A stretch of DNA of 64,000 nucleotides from an uncultured Opitutaceae bacterium (GTDB lineage: Bacteria > Verrucomicrobiota > Verrucomicrobiia > Opitutales > Opitutaceae): the NCBI GenBank assembly GCA_951813085.1, contig OX638348.1, positions 4,225,627 to 4,289,626 of the forward strand. Direction: 5' to 3'. Below the pieces are notes generated by a model. That model was not told where the DNA came from. It saw nothing but the letters and a program-made list of their open reading frames with translations, and made no database searches. Position 1 is the first letter of the stretch. The number at the start of each line of letters is the position of its first letter. Of the stretch, positions 36,027 through 44,186 are shown one piece after another. Both the position numbers and the translations under genes were made by a program.

Positions 36027-37313
36027 TCACGCTGTCAAATCGTCGAACGCGATGAGCTTATCTCCTTCGACCTTTGCGCCATCTTTTCGATAGGAATTTG
36101 CAACCTCGCTGTGACGATGGGCCCAATTGGGCGGCGAAAGGTCCGGCGTGTATTCTGGGACAAACGTTCGGATTTTCCGCTTGAGGAAGTTGTAGTCTGA
36201 AGTTCGGAGCAAGGGGGCTAGTTCCGTCAAAAATTTCCTCACTTCGATTTCTTTGGATTTCTGTCCCGTAAATCTGAATACTTTTGGATGATGCGTTATC
36301 TCCAACGTCTCCTGATTGTGCTGAAGCTCTTCGTAAAGCTTTTCACCCGGCCGTAGACCTGTGAACTTAATCTCGATATCCTCCCCCAGACGAAGCCCGC
36401 TTAAAGTGATCATTTTCTTCGCGAGCTCGTAGACTTTCATGGGCTCTCCCATGTCGAGGGCGAAAATTTCTCCTCCCTTTGCATTGCAGGAACAATCTAG
36501 CACTAGGCCTACCGCTTCAGAAACGGTCATGAAATAACGGGTAATATCTGGATGCGTAACGGTTACGGGTCCGCCATCCCTAATCTGTTTCCTAAATGTA
36601 GGAATAACGCTACCCGACGAGCCTAGAACGTTGCCAAATCGGACCGCAACGAACTGGGTGATCTGAGACCGCTCTTGAAGCGACTGGACGACGATTTCAG
36701 CCAAGCGCGTGGTTACGCCCATGACATTGGTCGGGTTCACCGCTTTGTCGGAAGAGATCAGCACGAAGGTATCGACTTCGTGCTTCATCGCTAAATCTGC
36801 CAAATTCACAGTACCGAAGGCGTTATTCCGCAACGCCTCCCTTGGCTGGTGCTCCATCATCGGAACATGCTTGTGAGCCGCCGCATGGAAGATGACGTTG
36901 GGTAAAAATCCTCCCATCAAGAAGTCCATGCAGGCAGTATCTGTTACATCTCCAATGAACGCAGTAGCGGGTATATCCGGAAATTCGGACCGAATCGTCT
37001 GCTCCGTTTGAAACAGCAAGTACTCAGCGCGTTCGACCATTACAAGCATGCTGGGCTCGCACTGCGCGATCTGCCGGCAAAGCTCTGCTCCGATGGTACC
37101 CCCCGCGCCGGTCACCATCACCACTCTGCCACGGAGCATCTGAAAGACGTTCCTTGAATGGAGATTGATTGCATTGCGCCCCAGCAAATCCTCGATTCTT
37201 ACGGACCGAATCCTATTTTCCTCTTGTTTCGAAAGGCCCGGCTTAATTGCAAGGCTCTTGATTGCGCTCATGTTCTCGAACTGCGTGTCGTATACTTCAG
37301 TTTTCAATTTCAT
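36027..37313 (-). CDS. WbpM/CapD-type nucleotide-sugar dehydratase, C-terminal half with foreign start
   Basis: A 428-residue polypeptide. From about residue 35 it is the SDR half of a WbpM/CapD/FlaA1-type 4,6-dehydratase: IRSVRIEDLLGR, NAD motif VTGAGGTIGAELCRQI, FHAAAHKHVPMMEHQPREA, LISSDKAVNPTNVMG, FVAVRFGNVLGSSGSVIPTF and FTGLRPGEKLYEEL. The first 34 residues (MKLKTEVYDTQFENMSAIKS...) are not family sequence and are encoded by a ~685 bp insert that separates this half from its N-terminal membrane half (37867-38661). In MGVTTRLAE the family's catalytic Lys (usually MGATKRLAE) is Thr. So the enzyme is split and probably impaired, though translation is possible from a good RBS (AGAAGGAAAAAATA before ATG). 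Confidence 0.85.
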   Translation of the reverse strand: MKLKTEVYDTQFENMSAIKSLAIKPGLSKQEENRIRSVRIEDLLGRNAINLHSRNVFQMLRGRVVMVTGAGGTIGAELCRQIAQCEPSMLVMVERAEYLLFQTEQTIRSEFPDIPATAFIGDVTDTACMDFLMGGFLPNVIFHAAAHKHVPMMEHQPREALRNNAFGTVNLADLAMKHEVDTFVLISSDKAVNPTNVMGVTTRLAEIVVQSLQERSQITQFVAVRFGNVLGSSGSVIPTFRKQIRDGGPVTVTHPDITRYFMTVSEAVGLVLDCSCNAKGGEIFALDMGEPMKVYELAKKMITLSGLRLGEDIEIKFTGLRPGEKLYEELQHNQETLEITHHPKVFRFTGQKSKEIEVRKFLTELAPLLRTSDYNFLKRKIRTFVPEYTPDLSPPNWAHRHSEVANSYRKDGAKVEGDKLIAFDDLTA

Positions 37314-37443
37314 TATTTTTTCCTTCTATTTTATTGTTATTAGTAAATTGGATACGGTGATCTATCTCTATCGCGTCCAGGGTCTTGCGGTTAACGACGC
37401 CACGCTTGTTATGGAGGTGGCGTAGGTGGTTGATGCTGATCAT
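37297..37443 (-). CDS. Small ORF in insert, 48 aa
   Basis: Predicted 48-residue basic/polar peptide (MISINHLRHLHNKRGVVNRK...). The start has an excellent Shine-Dalgarno (GAGGAGGT, 6 nt before ATG). Its end overlaps the start of the 428-residue frame by 17 bp. No family recognised; too short to classify. The strong RBS is the main reason to list it. Confidence 0.5.
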   Translation of the reverse strand: MISINHLRHLHNKRGVVNRKTLDAIEIDHRIQFTNNNKIEGKNNEIEN

Positions 37444-37459
37444 CACAGGACCTCCTCTA

Positions 37460-37600
37460 TTACGTCGGCTTAGCGTGCAGCTCCGAAGTCTCCAGTATTT
37501 TCTTTATCAGGGACTGGCTCGGGCGATCTATCTTCAGGTAGTCCTCGAAAGGCAATTCCTTGATAATCTTGCAGTTCTCGTTCGATGCGTAGCAACTCAT
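37460..37600 (-). CDS. Small ORF in insert, 46 aa
   Basis: Predicted 46-residue peptide. LPFEDYLKIDRPSQSLIKKI is reminiscent of the opening of phage/plasmid PD-(D/E)XK exonucleases (edY...iSqS.Lk.i), but it stops soon after, at HAKPT. It may be a truncated fragment of such a gene. An AAGGAAAG RBS lies just upstream. The call is tentative. Confidence 0.45.
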   Translation of the reverse strand: MSCYASNENCKIIKELPFEDYLKIDRPSQSLIKKILETSELHAKPT

Positions 37601-37630
37601 ATTTTCTTTCCTTCTATCTTAGATTATGGT

Positions 37631-37801
37631 TCATTCACCGAGCTTAGGAATAACGTGGTCCAGGTAATAGTTACCCCTCTCAATCAGCGCATCGGTGCCT
37701 TGTTTTGACGGAAATCCCGTTATTGATTCCGTATTCACAAAGTGGCGAATGCGCTCCACGCGCTCTTCGACCTTTTTAGCGGTATCATTTACGTTGCTCA
37801 T
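37631..37801 (-). CDS. Small ORF in insert, 56 aa
   Basis: From the ATG at 37801 it gives 56 residues (MSNVNDTAKKVEERVERIRH..., ending YYLDHVIPKLGE). The frame is open further upstream (to 37933) through KWEEKPCLIARWGKELLPVQ, so it may be the end of a larger gene cut off by the left edge of the insert. No family recognised. Confidence 0.4.
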   Translation of the reverse strand: MSNVNDTAKKVEERVERIRHFVNTESITGFPSKQGTDALIERGNYYLDHVIPKLGE

Positions 37802-37866
37802 AATTACATTCTTGGCGTCTTGAAGCAGAACCTGCACTGGAAGAAGCTCCTTTCCCCATCTGGCGA

Positions 37867-38661
37867 TCAGGCACGGCTTCTCTTCCCATTTGTTGAATCC
37901 ACTCTCTTGCTCCCCGAAACCAGTTCCTCCCAAGACGGTACGATCTCGACCAACATCCCTTTACTCTCCGCTTGCTCGGTGATTTCTCGGATCCTTGTGG
38001 AGGTTGCGCTAGGCATCGCCACGACGATTTTCGAGACCCGCTTGCGGCGAAGCTTCTCGAAACCGCTCCGCGGAGACAGAACGCTGATGCCATGGATCTG
38101 CTTGTCCCATTTCATCTCGTCGTCGTCTAGAAAAGCTACCGGATGAAGAAAACGTCCCCCCACGAGCCATCATACGAGAGGCAAGTGCCGAGCCCGTTTC
38201 CCCTGCTCCGTAAAGCGCAACCAACTGTCGCTCCGCATTGGGGGCTAGTGGATCATACCTTCTCTGCGCTCTCTCCAGATTCGCAAGGAAGTCCGAAACA
38301 CGCACAGCAAAGACAGCGAAAGAAAGAAATCCAGGAGTATGGCGGACTTGAACTCCAATACGCCATATTGGAGGTAGAAAGAGGCCGCTAGAAACAATCC
38401 CGATGGGATCGCTAGGGCGAGGGCCAGTCGATAAACATCAGGCAATCGAAAAAAGCTTAGCAACCCTCGGAACTGGCGAAACGCCGTCATGCTTAACAAC
38501 TTGATGCCGGCAACCCAAATCAAGCTATCGCTAATGAGATGGGCATTCCAATCCGTAGCGCGAAATCCATCTCTAGACTCGAACGCTAGGACGAGCGAAA
38601 CGGTGAAGATCCAGACATAAGCCACTATCAATAGAAGCTTTTTCATCGACCGGGAAATCAA
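37867..38661 (-). pseudogene. WbpM/CapD-type protein, N-terminal membrane and nucleotide-binding half
   Basis: This is the missing front half of the dehydratase. The first segment (38245-38661) has four TM-like helices (LLLIVAYVWIFTVSLVLAF ...), FRQFRGLLSFFRLPDVYRLA, and FRTSLRIWRERRE. After a shift near 38240 the frame reads RQLVALYGAGETGSALASRM, the Rossmann motif. After another near 38165 it reads FLHPVAFLDDDEMKWDKQIH, GISVLSP, KIVVAMPSATSTRIREI and IVPSWEELVSG. Both shifts can be repaired by one base in a homopolymer (CC at ATCCAC; G6 in GTGGGGGGAC). The reading then runs into the insert and stops. Start at 38661 or 38646. An IS256 copy lies about 25 bp upstream, so its promoter is probably displaced. 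Confidence 0.75.
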
Positions 38662-38685
38662 GTGCTTAGGAAGACGCTGAGCCTG

Positions 38686-39997
38686 TAAAATTTTTTGCGT
38701 AAATGATTCGAACTGATGCTCTTAAGCGCTAGAGAGAACATCGAATGGAAGACGAGGTCAGGGAGGAGCTGATCGACCAGCCTCTCGACGGCTATAGCGG
38801 CCCGGAGGGCCTGGTAGGCCCCGAAGGGCTTTTAGCAGAGCTGGAGAAGCGGCTGATGAACCGGGTTCTGGACGCGGAGCTGACCGCTCACCTGGGGCGG
38901 GGGAAGCATGCCTGGGCCAATGGCGGGAACGTCCGCAGCGGCAAGACGCTTCGCAGCGACGACGGGAAGCTTGCGATCGGGGTTCCCCGGGACCGCAAGG
39001 GCGAGCTCGAGCCGGCGCCCGCTCCGAAGAGGCAGCGCCGCTTCGACCGCTTCGACGAGGCGGTCGTGAGCCTGCGCTCTCGGGGCCTGGCGGTCCGGGA
39101 CGTCCAGGAGCGCCTGCTTGGGATGCACAAGGTGGAGGTCTCGCCCATGCTCATCCCCAGCGCCACCGAGGCGGCGGCCGAGGAGGTCGAGCAGCGGCAG
39201 GCGCGGCCGCTGGAGCGGGCGTACCCGATCGTCCACTTCGACGCGACCGTGGCCAAGGCGCGGCGCGAGGGCGAGGTCTCCAACCGGGCGGTCTGCCTGG
39301 CCCTGGCGATAGCTATGGAGGGGCGCAGGGAGGCGCTGGGGATGCGGTCCTCCCAGAGCGAGGGCTCCAAGTTCTGGCTGAACGTCCTCACCGAGCTGAA
39401 GGGCCGGGGCGTATCCGGCATCCTGGTATGCTGCGTGGACGGCCTGTCCGGCCTGTCCGAGGCCATCGAGACGGTCTACCCGAAGGCCAAAGCGCAGCTG
39501 CGCATCGCGCGCATGCCCCGCAACAGCCTCAAGCGCGTCAGCTGGAAGGAGAAGAGGCAGGCTGCCTCGGAGCTGAGGAGCCTCTGCAAGGCCCCGACAG
39601 CCGAGGCCGCCAAGCTGGCCCTGGACCAGTTCCGGTCCAAGCGCGACGAGCGCTTCCCCGCGATCGGCAGAAGCTGGGAGGCGCATTGGGAGAGCGCTAC
39701 CCCGTTCTTCGACTGCCCCGAGGACATCGGCAAGGTCCATATGCGCCGCCAGCGCCGGCGAGCCCCTCAACAGCTTGTCCAGGAAGATCAGCCGCAACCG
39801 TAATCTCTTCCCGACCACGGACTCGCTCTACAAGCTCTTCTACCTGGCGATTCGCAACATCTCCAGGAAATGGACCAAGCCCGCGAGGAACGGGACCGCG
39901 GCCCTGAACCGCTTTACCATTGAGTTCGGAGACAGAATCACAGAAAACAACAAATAACCAAGCATCTGTAAAAAAAGTTTACACAAATATCCTTACA
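38686..39997 (+). mobile_element. IS256-family element, inactive
   Basis: A ~1.3 kb element, GC-rich internally and A/T-rich at its ends. The left end TGTAAAATTTTTTGCGTAAA (38686) pairs with the right end, which read inward is TGTAAGGATATTTGTGTAAA (from 39997). Such ends are typical of IS256/Mutator-type elements. It contains one transposase gene broken by a frameshift. I see no 8-9 bp target duplication. It lies between a truncated secreted-protein gene and the WbpM-type gene, suggesting a deletion at one end. Confidence 0.85.
38745..39957 (+). pseudogene. IS256-family transposase, frameshifted
   Basis: The first 352 residues (38745-39803) follow the Mutator-type transposase: GVPRDRKGELEPAPAPKRQR, then YPIVHFDATVAKARREGEV with the first catalytic Asp, EGSKFWLNVLTELKGRGV, LVCCVDGLSGLSEAIE with the second Asp, and NSLKRVSWKEKRQAA. 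Near 39750 the frame shifts; the C terminus AGEPLNSLSRKISRNRNLFP ... LYKLFYLAIRNISRKWT continues in another frame to 39957 and contains the catalytic Glu (consensus NAIESLN). The consensus TTNAIES is poorly kept (AASAGEP). It is probably inactive. Confidence 0.82.
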
Positions 39998-40174
39998 CCG
40001 CCCAAGAACTGTACTAAAGGTGTCGAATACTTCCAGTTCGTAATCTCCAGTAGGGAGTTCAGTGGGCAAATTGAGAGTAGTATTGATTGTCCTTTGCCCG
40101 AATGAATTGGACCCGCTGAATAAGATAGCCAGAGCGAGGGCAATTTCCGTTTTGAGGCAAAGTTTGTAGCGCAT
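39998..40174 (-). pseudogene. Small secreted protein truncated by IS256 element
   Basis: From ATG at 40174 a signal peptide is clear (LCLKTEIALALAILFSGSNSFGQ), followed by a beta-type sequence NLPTELPTGDYELEVFDTFS. After VLGR the frame runs into the right inverted repeat of the IS256 element and reads IS sequence to a stop at 39938. The lost 3' part is not found on the other side of the IS. No family is recognised. Confidence 0.55.
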
Positions 40175-40396
40175 TGTCTTACTCGTTTTTGAATGAGCGC
40201 AAATCTCTCTTGAAGACCGAATCCTGCGAATTTGGATTGCCCGGAAAATCTAGCGAACGGCAGCAAGGACTCCATCTCAAAGAGTGTTTCGGAAACGAAT
40301 TAGCATTTCTTTCCCACGAATGACACCAGCAGCGTTGAGTAGTTGCATTTAAGGGAGGCGCATTATGATTCACGCGCTCGCAGGCGGCTCGATCGC

Positions 40397-41167
40397 TTAA
40401 ACTTGTTGGATGTCAGCCTTGTCCTTAAGCGCAGAAACGGTCTCCTTAAAAAAGGCGTCACGCTTCTGCCTCTCTAGCTCTTTGCGAATTGTGGGACCGA
40501 CTGCCTCAAGCGTTTGCGTGGCCCCAGTTTTCATATCGTCTAGCCTAGCGATGTGATACCCAAAGGGCGTTTCGAATACGCCGCTGGTCGCGCCGATTTC
40601 AAGCTGGTTTAAAGCGTCTTCGAATTCCTGGACCATATAGCCTTCAGCGAACCACCCCAAATCTCCACCTTTGCCAGGGCAGTCGGAATCTTCATCCGCT
40701 ATCTTTTCGAAGGGCTCCCCGGAATTAAGTCGTTCAAGAGCCGAATGGGCCTTCGTTTTTGCCTCAGCTTTATCCTGTCCTTTGTCGGTATTGAATACTA
40801 TATGTGCTGCCTTGTACTGGTCAGCGGCACGATAGTTCTGTTCGTTGCTTTGAAAGACAGCAGCGACCTCGTCTTCGGGTGTAGGAGGGATTTGCTGCTT
40901 CAAGGAATCGATGTATCGCTGGAAACGGAGGTTGTCTGCTATTTCTAGTTTGACCTTAGGAAGGTCGCTTTGGCTGATTCCGAAATTCTTGAGAAACTCT
41001 TTTTCTCCACCGTGTTTCTTCACTACCTGCTTATATTCTAGTTCGACTTCCTCAGTATCGATTTCTTGGATCTGTTTCTTGGATTCTTCATGGAGAAGAC
41101 TGCGTTCGATGAGCCGGTCCTTTGCGAAGTCTTCCGCCTGCAGCTTTTGGCGATCGGATCGAGCCAA
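40397..41167 (-). CDS. Peptidylprolyl isomerase, main frame
   Basis: Open part of the isomerase read from a TTG codon at 41167, starting at ARSDRQKLQAEDFAKDRLIE. It contains the whole parvulin domain (about residues 115-225) and the C-terminal helix ALKDKADIQQV. Confidence 0.75.
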   Translation of the reverse strand: MARSDRQKLQAEDFAKDRLIERSLLHEESKKQIQEIDTEEVELEYKQVVKKHGGEKEFLKNFGISQSDLPKVKLEIADNLRFQRYIDSLKQQIPPTPEDEVAAVFQSNEQNYRAADQYKAAHIVFNTDKGQDKAEAKTKAHSALERLNSGEPFEKIADEDSDCPGKGGDLGWFAEGYMVQEFEDALNQLEIGATSGVFETPFGYHIARLDDMKTGATQTLEAVGPTIRKELERQKRDAFFKETVSALKDKADIQQV

Positions 41168-41259
41168 GGAAACTGTTGACGGACCTCTTCTCCAAGACGT
41201 AGAGCTTCGCTCTTGATTGCTTCTTCTTCGATCCTAAACCCGTTCACGGAAATCGCCAT
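40397..41259 (-). pseudogene. PpiC/SurA-type peptidylprolyl isomerase, frame-disrupted
   Basis: The main frame (40397-41167, 256 residues) contains a SurA-like helical region and a parvulin domain: AAHIVFNTD, EPFEKIADEDSDCPGKGGDL, GWFAEGYMVQEFEDALNQL and FETPFGYHIARLDD. The N-terminal ~30 residues (MAISVNGFRIEEEAIKSEAL) are in another frame (from 41259). Adding one C at TTTCCTTGG would join them as QFPLARSDRQKL, so a homopolymer error is likely. No signal peptide is visible at this start, so it may be cytoplasmic or trigger-factor-like. It likely assists folding; its partner could be the neighbouring adhesin, but that is a guess. Confidence 0.78.
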
Positions 41260-41342
41260 CCGTTCAGGTGACAAGAATGGGGCTTTAAATTCAAGACTAA
41301 TAGACCGAGATCGGAGAATGGAATTCTGCCTTACCGAAAGAT

Positions 41343-42371
41343 CTAGACGTCTTCAATGCGAGATAGGATTCTTGCCCAAGCCTTGTGCTTTCTAATGCTA
41401 TAAGCCCAAGACGAAGGAGTCATGAATGAGCTGCTCCAATCTATGTATCGGTCACAACATTCACCTCGCATCCAAATACGTTGCATTTGATAGAACAGGG
41501 GTAGGGACGATTTCTCTTCATCCGACAGGGTGGCAACCGATTCGTAACCTTCAATCAAGAACTTGCTCACTTGGGTGAACAATTTGACTGGATCGGAAAC
41601 TCTTCGTTTAGAGATTAGATGCCCGATATAGGTCGCGATCTCGCAAGCTCTCCAACCGTATCCAGTCCGCTCGAAGTCAAATAGCTCTATAGAGTCCTCC
41701 GATTCCAAATGGAAGTTGGAGAAAATAAAGTCACCGTGAACCATTTCCCAGGAAAAACTATCGAGGGGAAGCGATGACAGTTTCTTCTTTAATTGCAGGG
41801 CGAGATTTTGGAAAAATATGCCGTGGTGACGAATTTCTGGTCGTTCACGAAGAAACGAACTTATTTTATGGATACTTTTGTTAAGACAAGTCTCGAGGTC
41901 GTACTGAGGAAGCGATTTGTTGACGGAAAACTTGTCTGCAATTTGATGAACGTTTGCAATATACTGACCGATTGATCGTAGTTGGTCGGGACTAGGTTTT
42001 GATGTGGACTGACTAGGCGAATCGCTGAACAAAGTGTGGAATCGATCCCCTTCGGGGTAATGGACTCTAGAGATTGAAACCCCTTCTGTATCGCAAATTG
42101 GGTACGATACATTGAGCCCGTTGTGGTTCAGAAATTTTATGAAGTCAATTTCTGATCGAATCTGCTCTTCGCCCCGATTGTTTGCTCCTGTGAGCCTTGC
42201 GAAGTAATTCCGTTTTGGGGTATATACTTTGTATAGATCACTACTGCCCTTGCTGTAGTAGACACACTTAGTTGTATCCGGGAATGCAAACCGTTCTCGA
42301 ATATCGGATAGGATGTGCTTCGGATCCGGAATAGAATGAATTGTAGCAAATTTAGTTTCGAGTTCTAGCAT
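41343..42371 (-). CDS. Aminoglycoside-phosphotransferase-like small-molecule kinase
   Basis: A 342-residue protein kinase-like phosphotransferase (APH/HSK2 family). It has the Brenner motif MVHGDFIFSNFHLE (H-G-D...N) and the metal motif ELFDFERTGYGW (D-F-E), with a helical C-terminal lobe after it. N-terminal elements YYSKGSSDLYKVY fit the nucleotide-binding loop. Such proteins phosphorylate sugars, homoserine, choline or other small molecules; resistance is not implied. It lies between the isomerase and the adhesin on the same strand. The substrate is unknown. Confidence 0.8.
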   Translation of the reverse strand: MLELETKFATIHSIPDPKHILSDIRERFAFPDTTKCVYYSKGSSDLYKVYTPKRNYFARLTGANNRGEEQIRSEIDFIKFLNHNGLNVSYPICDTEGVSISRVHYPEGDRFHTLFSDSPSQSTSKPSPDQLRSIGQYIANVHQIADKFSVNKSLPQYDLETCLNKSIHKISSFLRERPEIRHHGIFFQNLALQLKKKLSSLPLDSFSWEMVHGDFIFSNFHLESEDSIELFDFERTGYGWRACEIATYIGHLISKRRVSDPVKLFTQVSKFLIEGYESVATLSDEEKSSLPLFYQMQRIWMRGECCDRYIDWSSSFMTPSSWAYSIRKHKAWARILSRIEDV

Positions 42372-42389
42372 GGGAATTGCGAAATTGAA

Positions 42390-42752
42390 CTAGAATGTAT
42401 CCAAACCGGAAATGTCATTGTTGATATACAAGTGTGAATCGGTGCCCGAATCGTAGTAGTGCGTGTAGTCGACTCCATCCACGCTTCCCGTTCCTTGGCT
42501 AACGTAGCTATCTGAAATCTCTACGCTGTCATCGGAGCCGCCGTCAATGAATAGCTTGTTGTCGCCATCAGTCATATCAAGGACGTCATCCGCGCTCAAT
42601 TTTAAGCTGTTGCTCTCTGATCCATTGATGTCCAGGCGCTCGATGTTCTGGATGTTATTGCTGTCTAGATTGGTAAGGTCTATCTCAAGTCCGCTACCGC
42701 TTCCACTGTTGTGAAAAACGAGGGCATCTTCTCCGTCGCCTCCATCGAACAT
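42390..42752 (-). CDS. Adhesin segment 5: C-terminal domain
   Basis: A 120-residue end: MFDGGDGEDALVFHNSGSGS, then IDLTNLDSNNIQNIERLDI and SLKLSADDVLDMTDGDNKLF. This is the usual tail of RTX adhesins, where DL.......I..ID......L.L...DVL.........L.I.G precedes the secretion signal. Ends SGLDTF. Confidence 0.75.
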   Translation of the reverse strand: MFDGGDGEDALVFHNSGSGSGLEIDLTNLDSNNIQNIERLDINGSESNSLKLSADDVLDMTDGDNKLFIDGGSDDSVEISDSYVSQGTGSVDGVDYTHYYDSGTDSHLYINNDISGLDTF

Positions 42753-43447
42753 ACCGAAGTCGCCTCCACTCCACTTCCGCTACCTGAGCCGGAACCTGAA
42801 CCCGAACCGCTGCCTCCACTAACGCCGTAGTCGATTGTTATTGTGTCGTCGCCGGCACCCGCATCGACGGTATCGATATCGCCGATAGAATCGATGGTGT
42901 CGTCATCTTTTTCGCCGTCGATATAGTCGTCTCCGGATCCAGTTGTGATATCATCGTCTCCTTTGTCGCCGTATACTGTGTTGTCACCATCGCCTGCATC
43001 GATGGTGTCGTCGCCCTTTTTTCCATCTATCCAGTCATCTCCTGAACCCGTTGTGATCGTATCTTCTTGATTGGTACCGGTTATGGTTTCATCGGGATCA
43101 GCGTCTGCGTTTACTGAAATCGAAAAAACGTCTGAAACGCTTGATTCCCCATCGGATGCCGTGACGGCAATTGATATGGACCCTACGTCGCCTCCAGTTG
43201 GCGTACCTGAAATTTCACCAGTGCTTCCATTGATCGATACCCAACTAGGTAGTGGGTCACCATTCTCGAGGGTTGCGGTATAGGTAAGCGTATCGCCTAT
43301 ATCCATATCTGCGAAATTGCTTGATACGTCGAGACTGAAGGCAGCGTCCTGATCTGTAGTCTCTTGTTGATTCAGTCGGCCCGTCGTTTGTGTTCTCGAC
43401 TGTGACCGCAACAATGTCACTAGCAGTGGCTTCGCCGTCGGATGCAA
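42680..43447 (-). CDS. Adhesin segment 4: He_PIG repeat 12 and RTX repeats
   Basis: The authentic part starts at TTDQDAAFSLDVSSNFADMD. It covers repeat 12 and then RTX-type nonapeptides (GSGDDWIDGKKGDDTID, GDGDNTVYGDKGDDDIT) and a (GS)n linker. It goes out of frame inside the (GS)n stretch near 42775. Confidence 0.75.
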   Translation of the reverse strand: MHPTAKPLLVTLLRSQSRTQTTGRLNQQETTDQDAAFSLDVSSNFADMDIGDTLTYTATLENGDPLPSWVSINGSTGEISGTPTGGDVGSISIAVTASDGESSVSDVFSISVNADADPDETITGTNQEDTITTGSGDDWIDGKKGDDTIDAGDGDNTVYGDKGDDDITTGSGDDYIDGEKDDDTIDSIGDIDTVDAGAGDDTITIDYGVSGGSGSGSGSGSGSGSGVEATSVCSMEATEKMPSFFTTVEAVADLR

Positions 43448-44186
43448 TGACCTGTACGCAAAACGAACCTACGTCTCCGTTTTCTGGAGTTCCTGAGAAC
43501 TGGCCTGTGGACTCGTCGAACGAGAGCCAATCGGGAAGCGTCCCGTCCCCGATCTGCTCACCAGATTCGTTTGTCAGAATAGCTGAATACGACAGCGTGT
43601 CGCCGATGTCCTCGTCGGCGAAGTTGCCAGAGACGTCGAGGCTGAACGCAGCGTCCTCGTCCGTGGCTATGTCGCTGATTTGGGAGGATACGGTCGGACC
43701 GTCGTTGGTGTTCTCGACGGTCACCGAGAAGGTGTCTGAAACGGACTCCTCACCGTCTGAGGCGGTGACCGTGATGGAGATGTCGCCAACGTCGCCGTTT
43801 TCTGGAGTGCCGGAGATTTCTCCCGTGGTCTCGTCGATTGACAGCCAATCGGGTAGCGGGTCCCCGTTTTCCAATGTCGCTGAGTATGTGAGCGTGTCCC
43901 CGAGGTCTTCGTCAGCGAAGTTACCTGACACATCGAGGCTGAAAGCAGCGTCTTCGTCTGTGGTCTGATCGTCGATACTGGACGAAACGACTGGCCCGTC
44001 GTTGGTGTTCTCGACTGTGATTGTGAAGGTGTCCGTAACTAGAGCCTCTCCGTCTGAGGCGATGACGTTGATTGAAATTTCACCTACGTCTTCATTGCTT
44101 GGTTGGCCGCTGAATTGTCCGGTATTCTCGTCAAACGACAGCCATTCGGGAAGCTCTCCTCCATCTGATAGCGAGGCTTCGAACAC
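43257..44186 (-). CDS. Adhesin segment 3: He_PIG repeats 9-11
   Basis: Begins inside repeat 9 (FEASLSDGGELPEWLSFDEN) and covers repeats 10 and 11. Repeat 11 has an extra insert (TNESGEQIGDGTLPDW). It is out of frame after NTNDGPTE, near 43395. Confidence 0.75.
   Translation of the reverse strand: MFEASLSDGGELPEWLSFDENTGQFSGQPSNEDVGEISINVIASDGEALVTDTFTITVENTNDGPVVSSSIDDQTTDEDAAFSLDVSGNFADEDLGDTLTYSATLENGDPLPDWLSIDETTGEISGTPENGDVGDISITVTASDGEESVSDTFSVTVENTNDGPTVSSQISDIATDEDAAFSLDVSGNFADEDIGDTLSYSAILTNESGEQIGDGTLPDWLSFDESTGQFSGTPENGDVGSFCVQVIASDGEATASDIVAVTVENTNDGPTESTRDYRSGRCLQSRRIKQFRRYGYRRYAYLYRNPREW

Larger units (their letters stand above)
37212..37896 (-). other. ~685 bp insert of small ORFs inside the WbpM-type gene
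   Basis: Joining the codons GTG GAT before the insert to ATT CGG after it rebuilds the expected family sequence K-R-V-D-I-R-S-V-R-I-E-D-L. That places the insert precisely between 37211 and 37897. It carries three small ORFs in the host-gene direction with good ribosome binding sites, plus the first 34 codons of the downstream 428-residue frame. GAATCC occurs at both edges (37208-37213 and 37895-37900), possibly a short target duplication. No transposase or integrase is present. The tiny, closely spaced ORFs with strong RBSs look phage-like. Confidence 0.65.

Noticed and set aside
38832..39818. Long minus-strand open frame opposite the IS256 transposase
   Set aside because: It is a mirror of the GC-rich transposase gene, low in complexity, with no recognisable motif.
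39920..40105. 61-codon plus-strand frame across the IS256 right end
   Set aside because: It spans the inverted repeat and reads antisense to the truncated secreted protein.
40179..40373. 64-codon minus-strand frame
   Set aside because: Cys/Ser/Arg-rich without a family pattern and upstream of no RBS; likely noncoding.
42819..43050. Near-repetitive stretch considered as a CRISPR or tandem array
   Set aside because: The periodicity is that of RTX coding repeats read in a protein frame; no spacers.
43390..43968. Plus-strand open frame, Ser/Val-rich, inside the adhesin
   Set aside because: It is the reverse reading of the He_PIG repeats and is repeated with each unit; not a gene.
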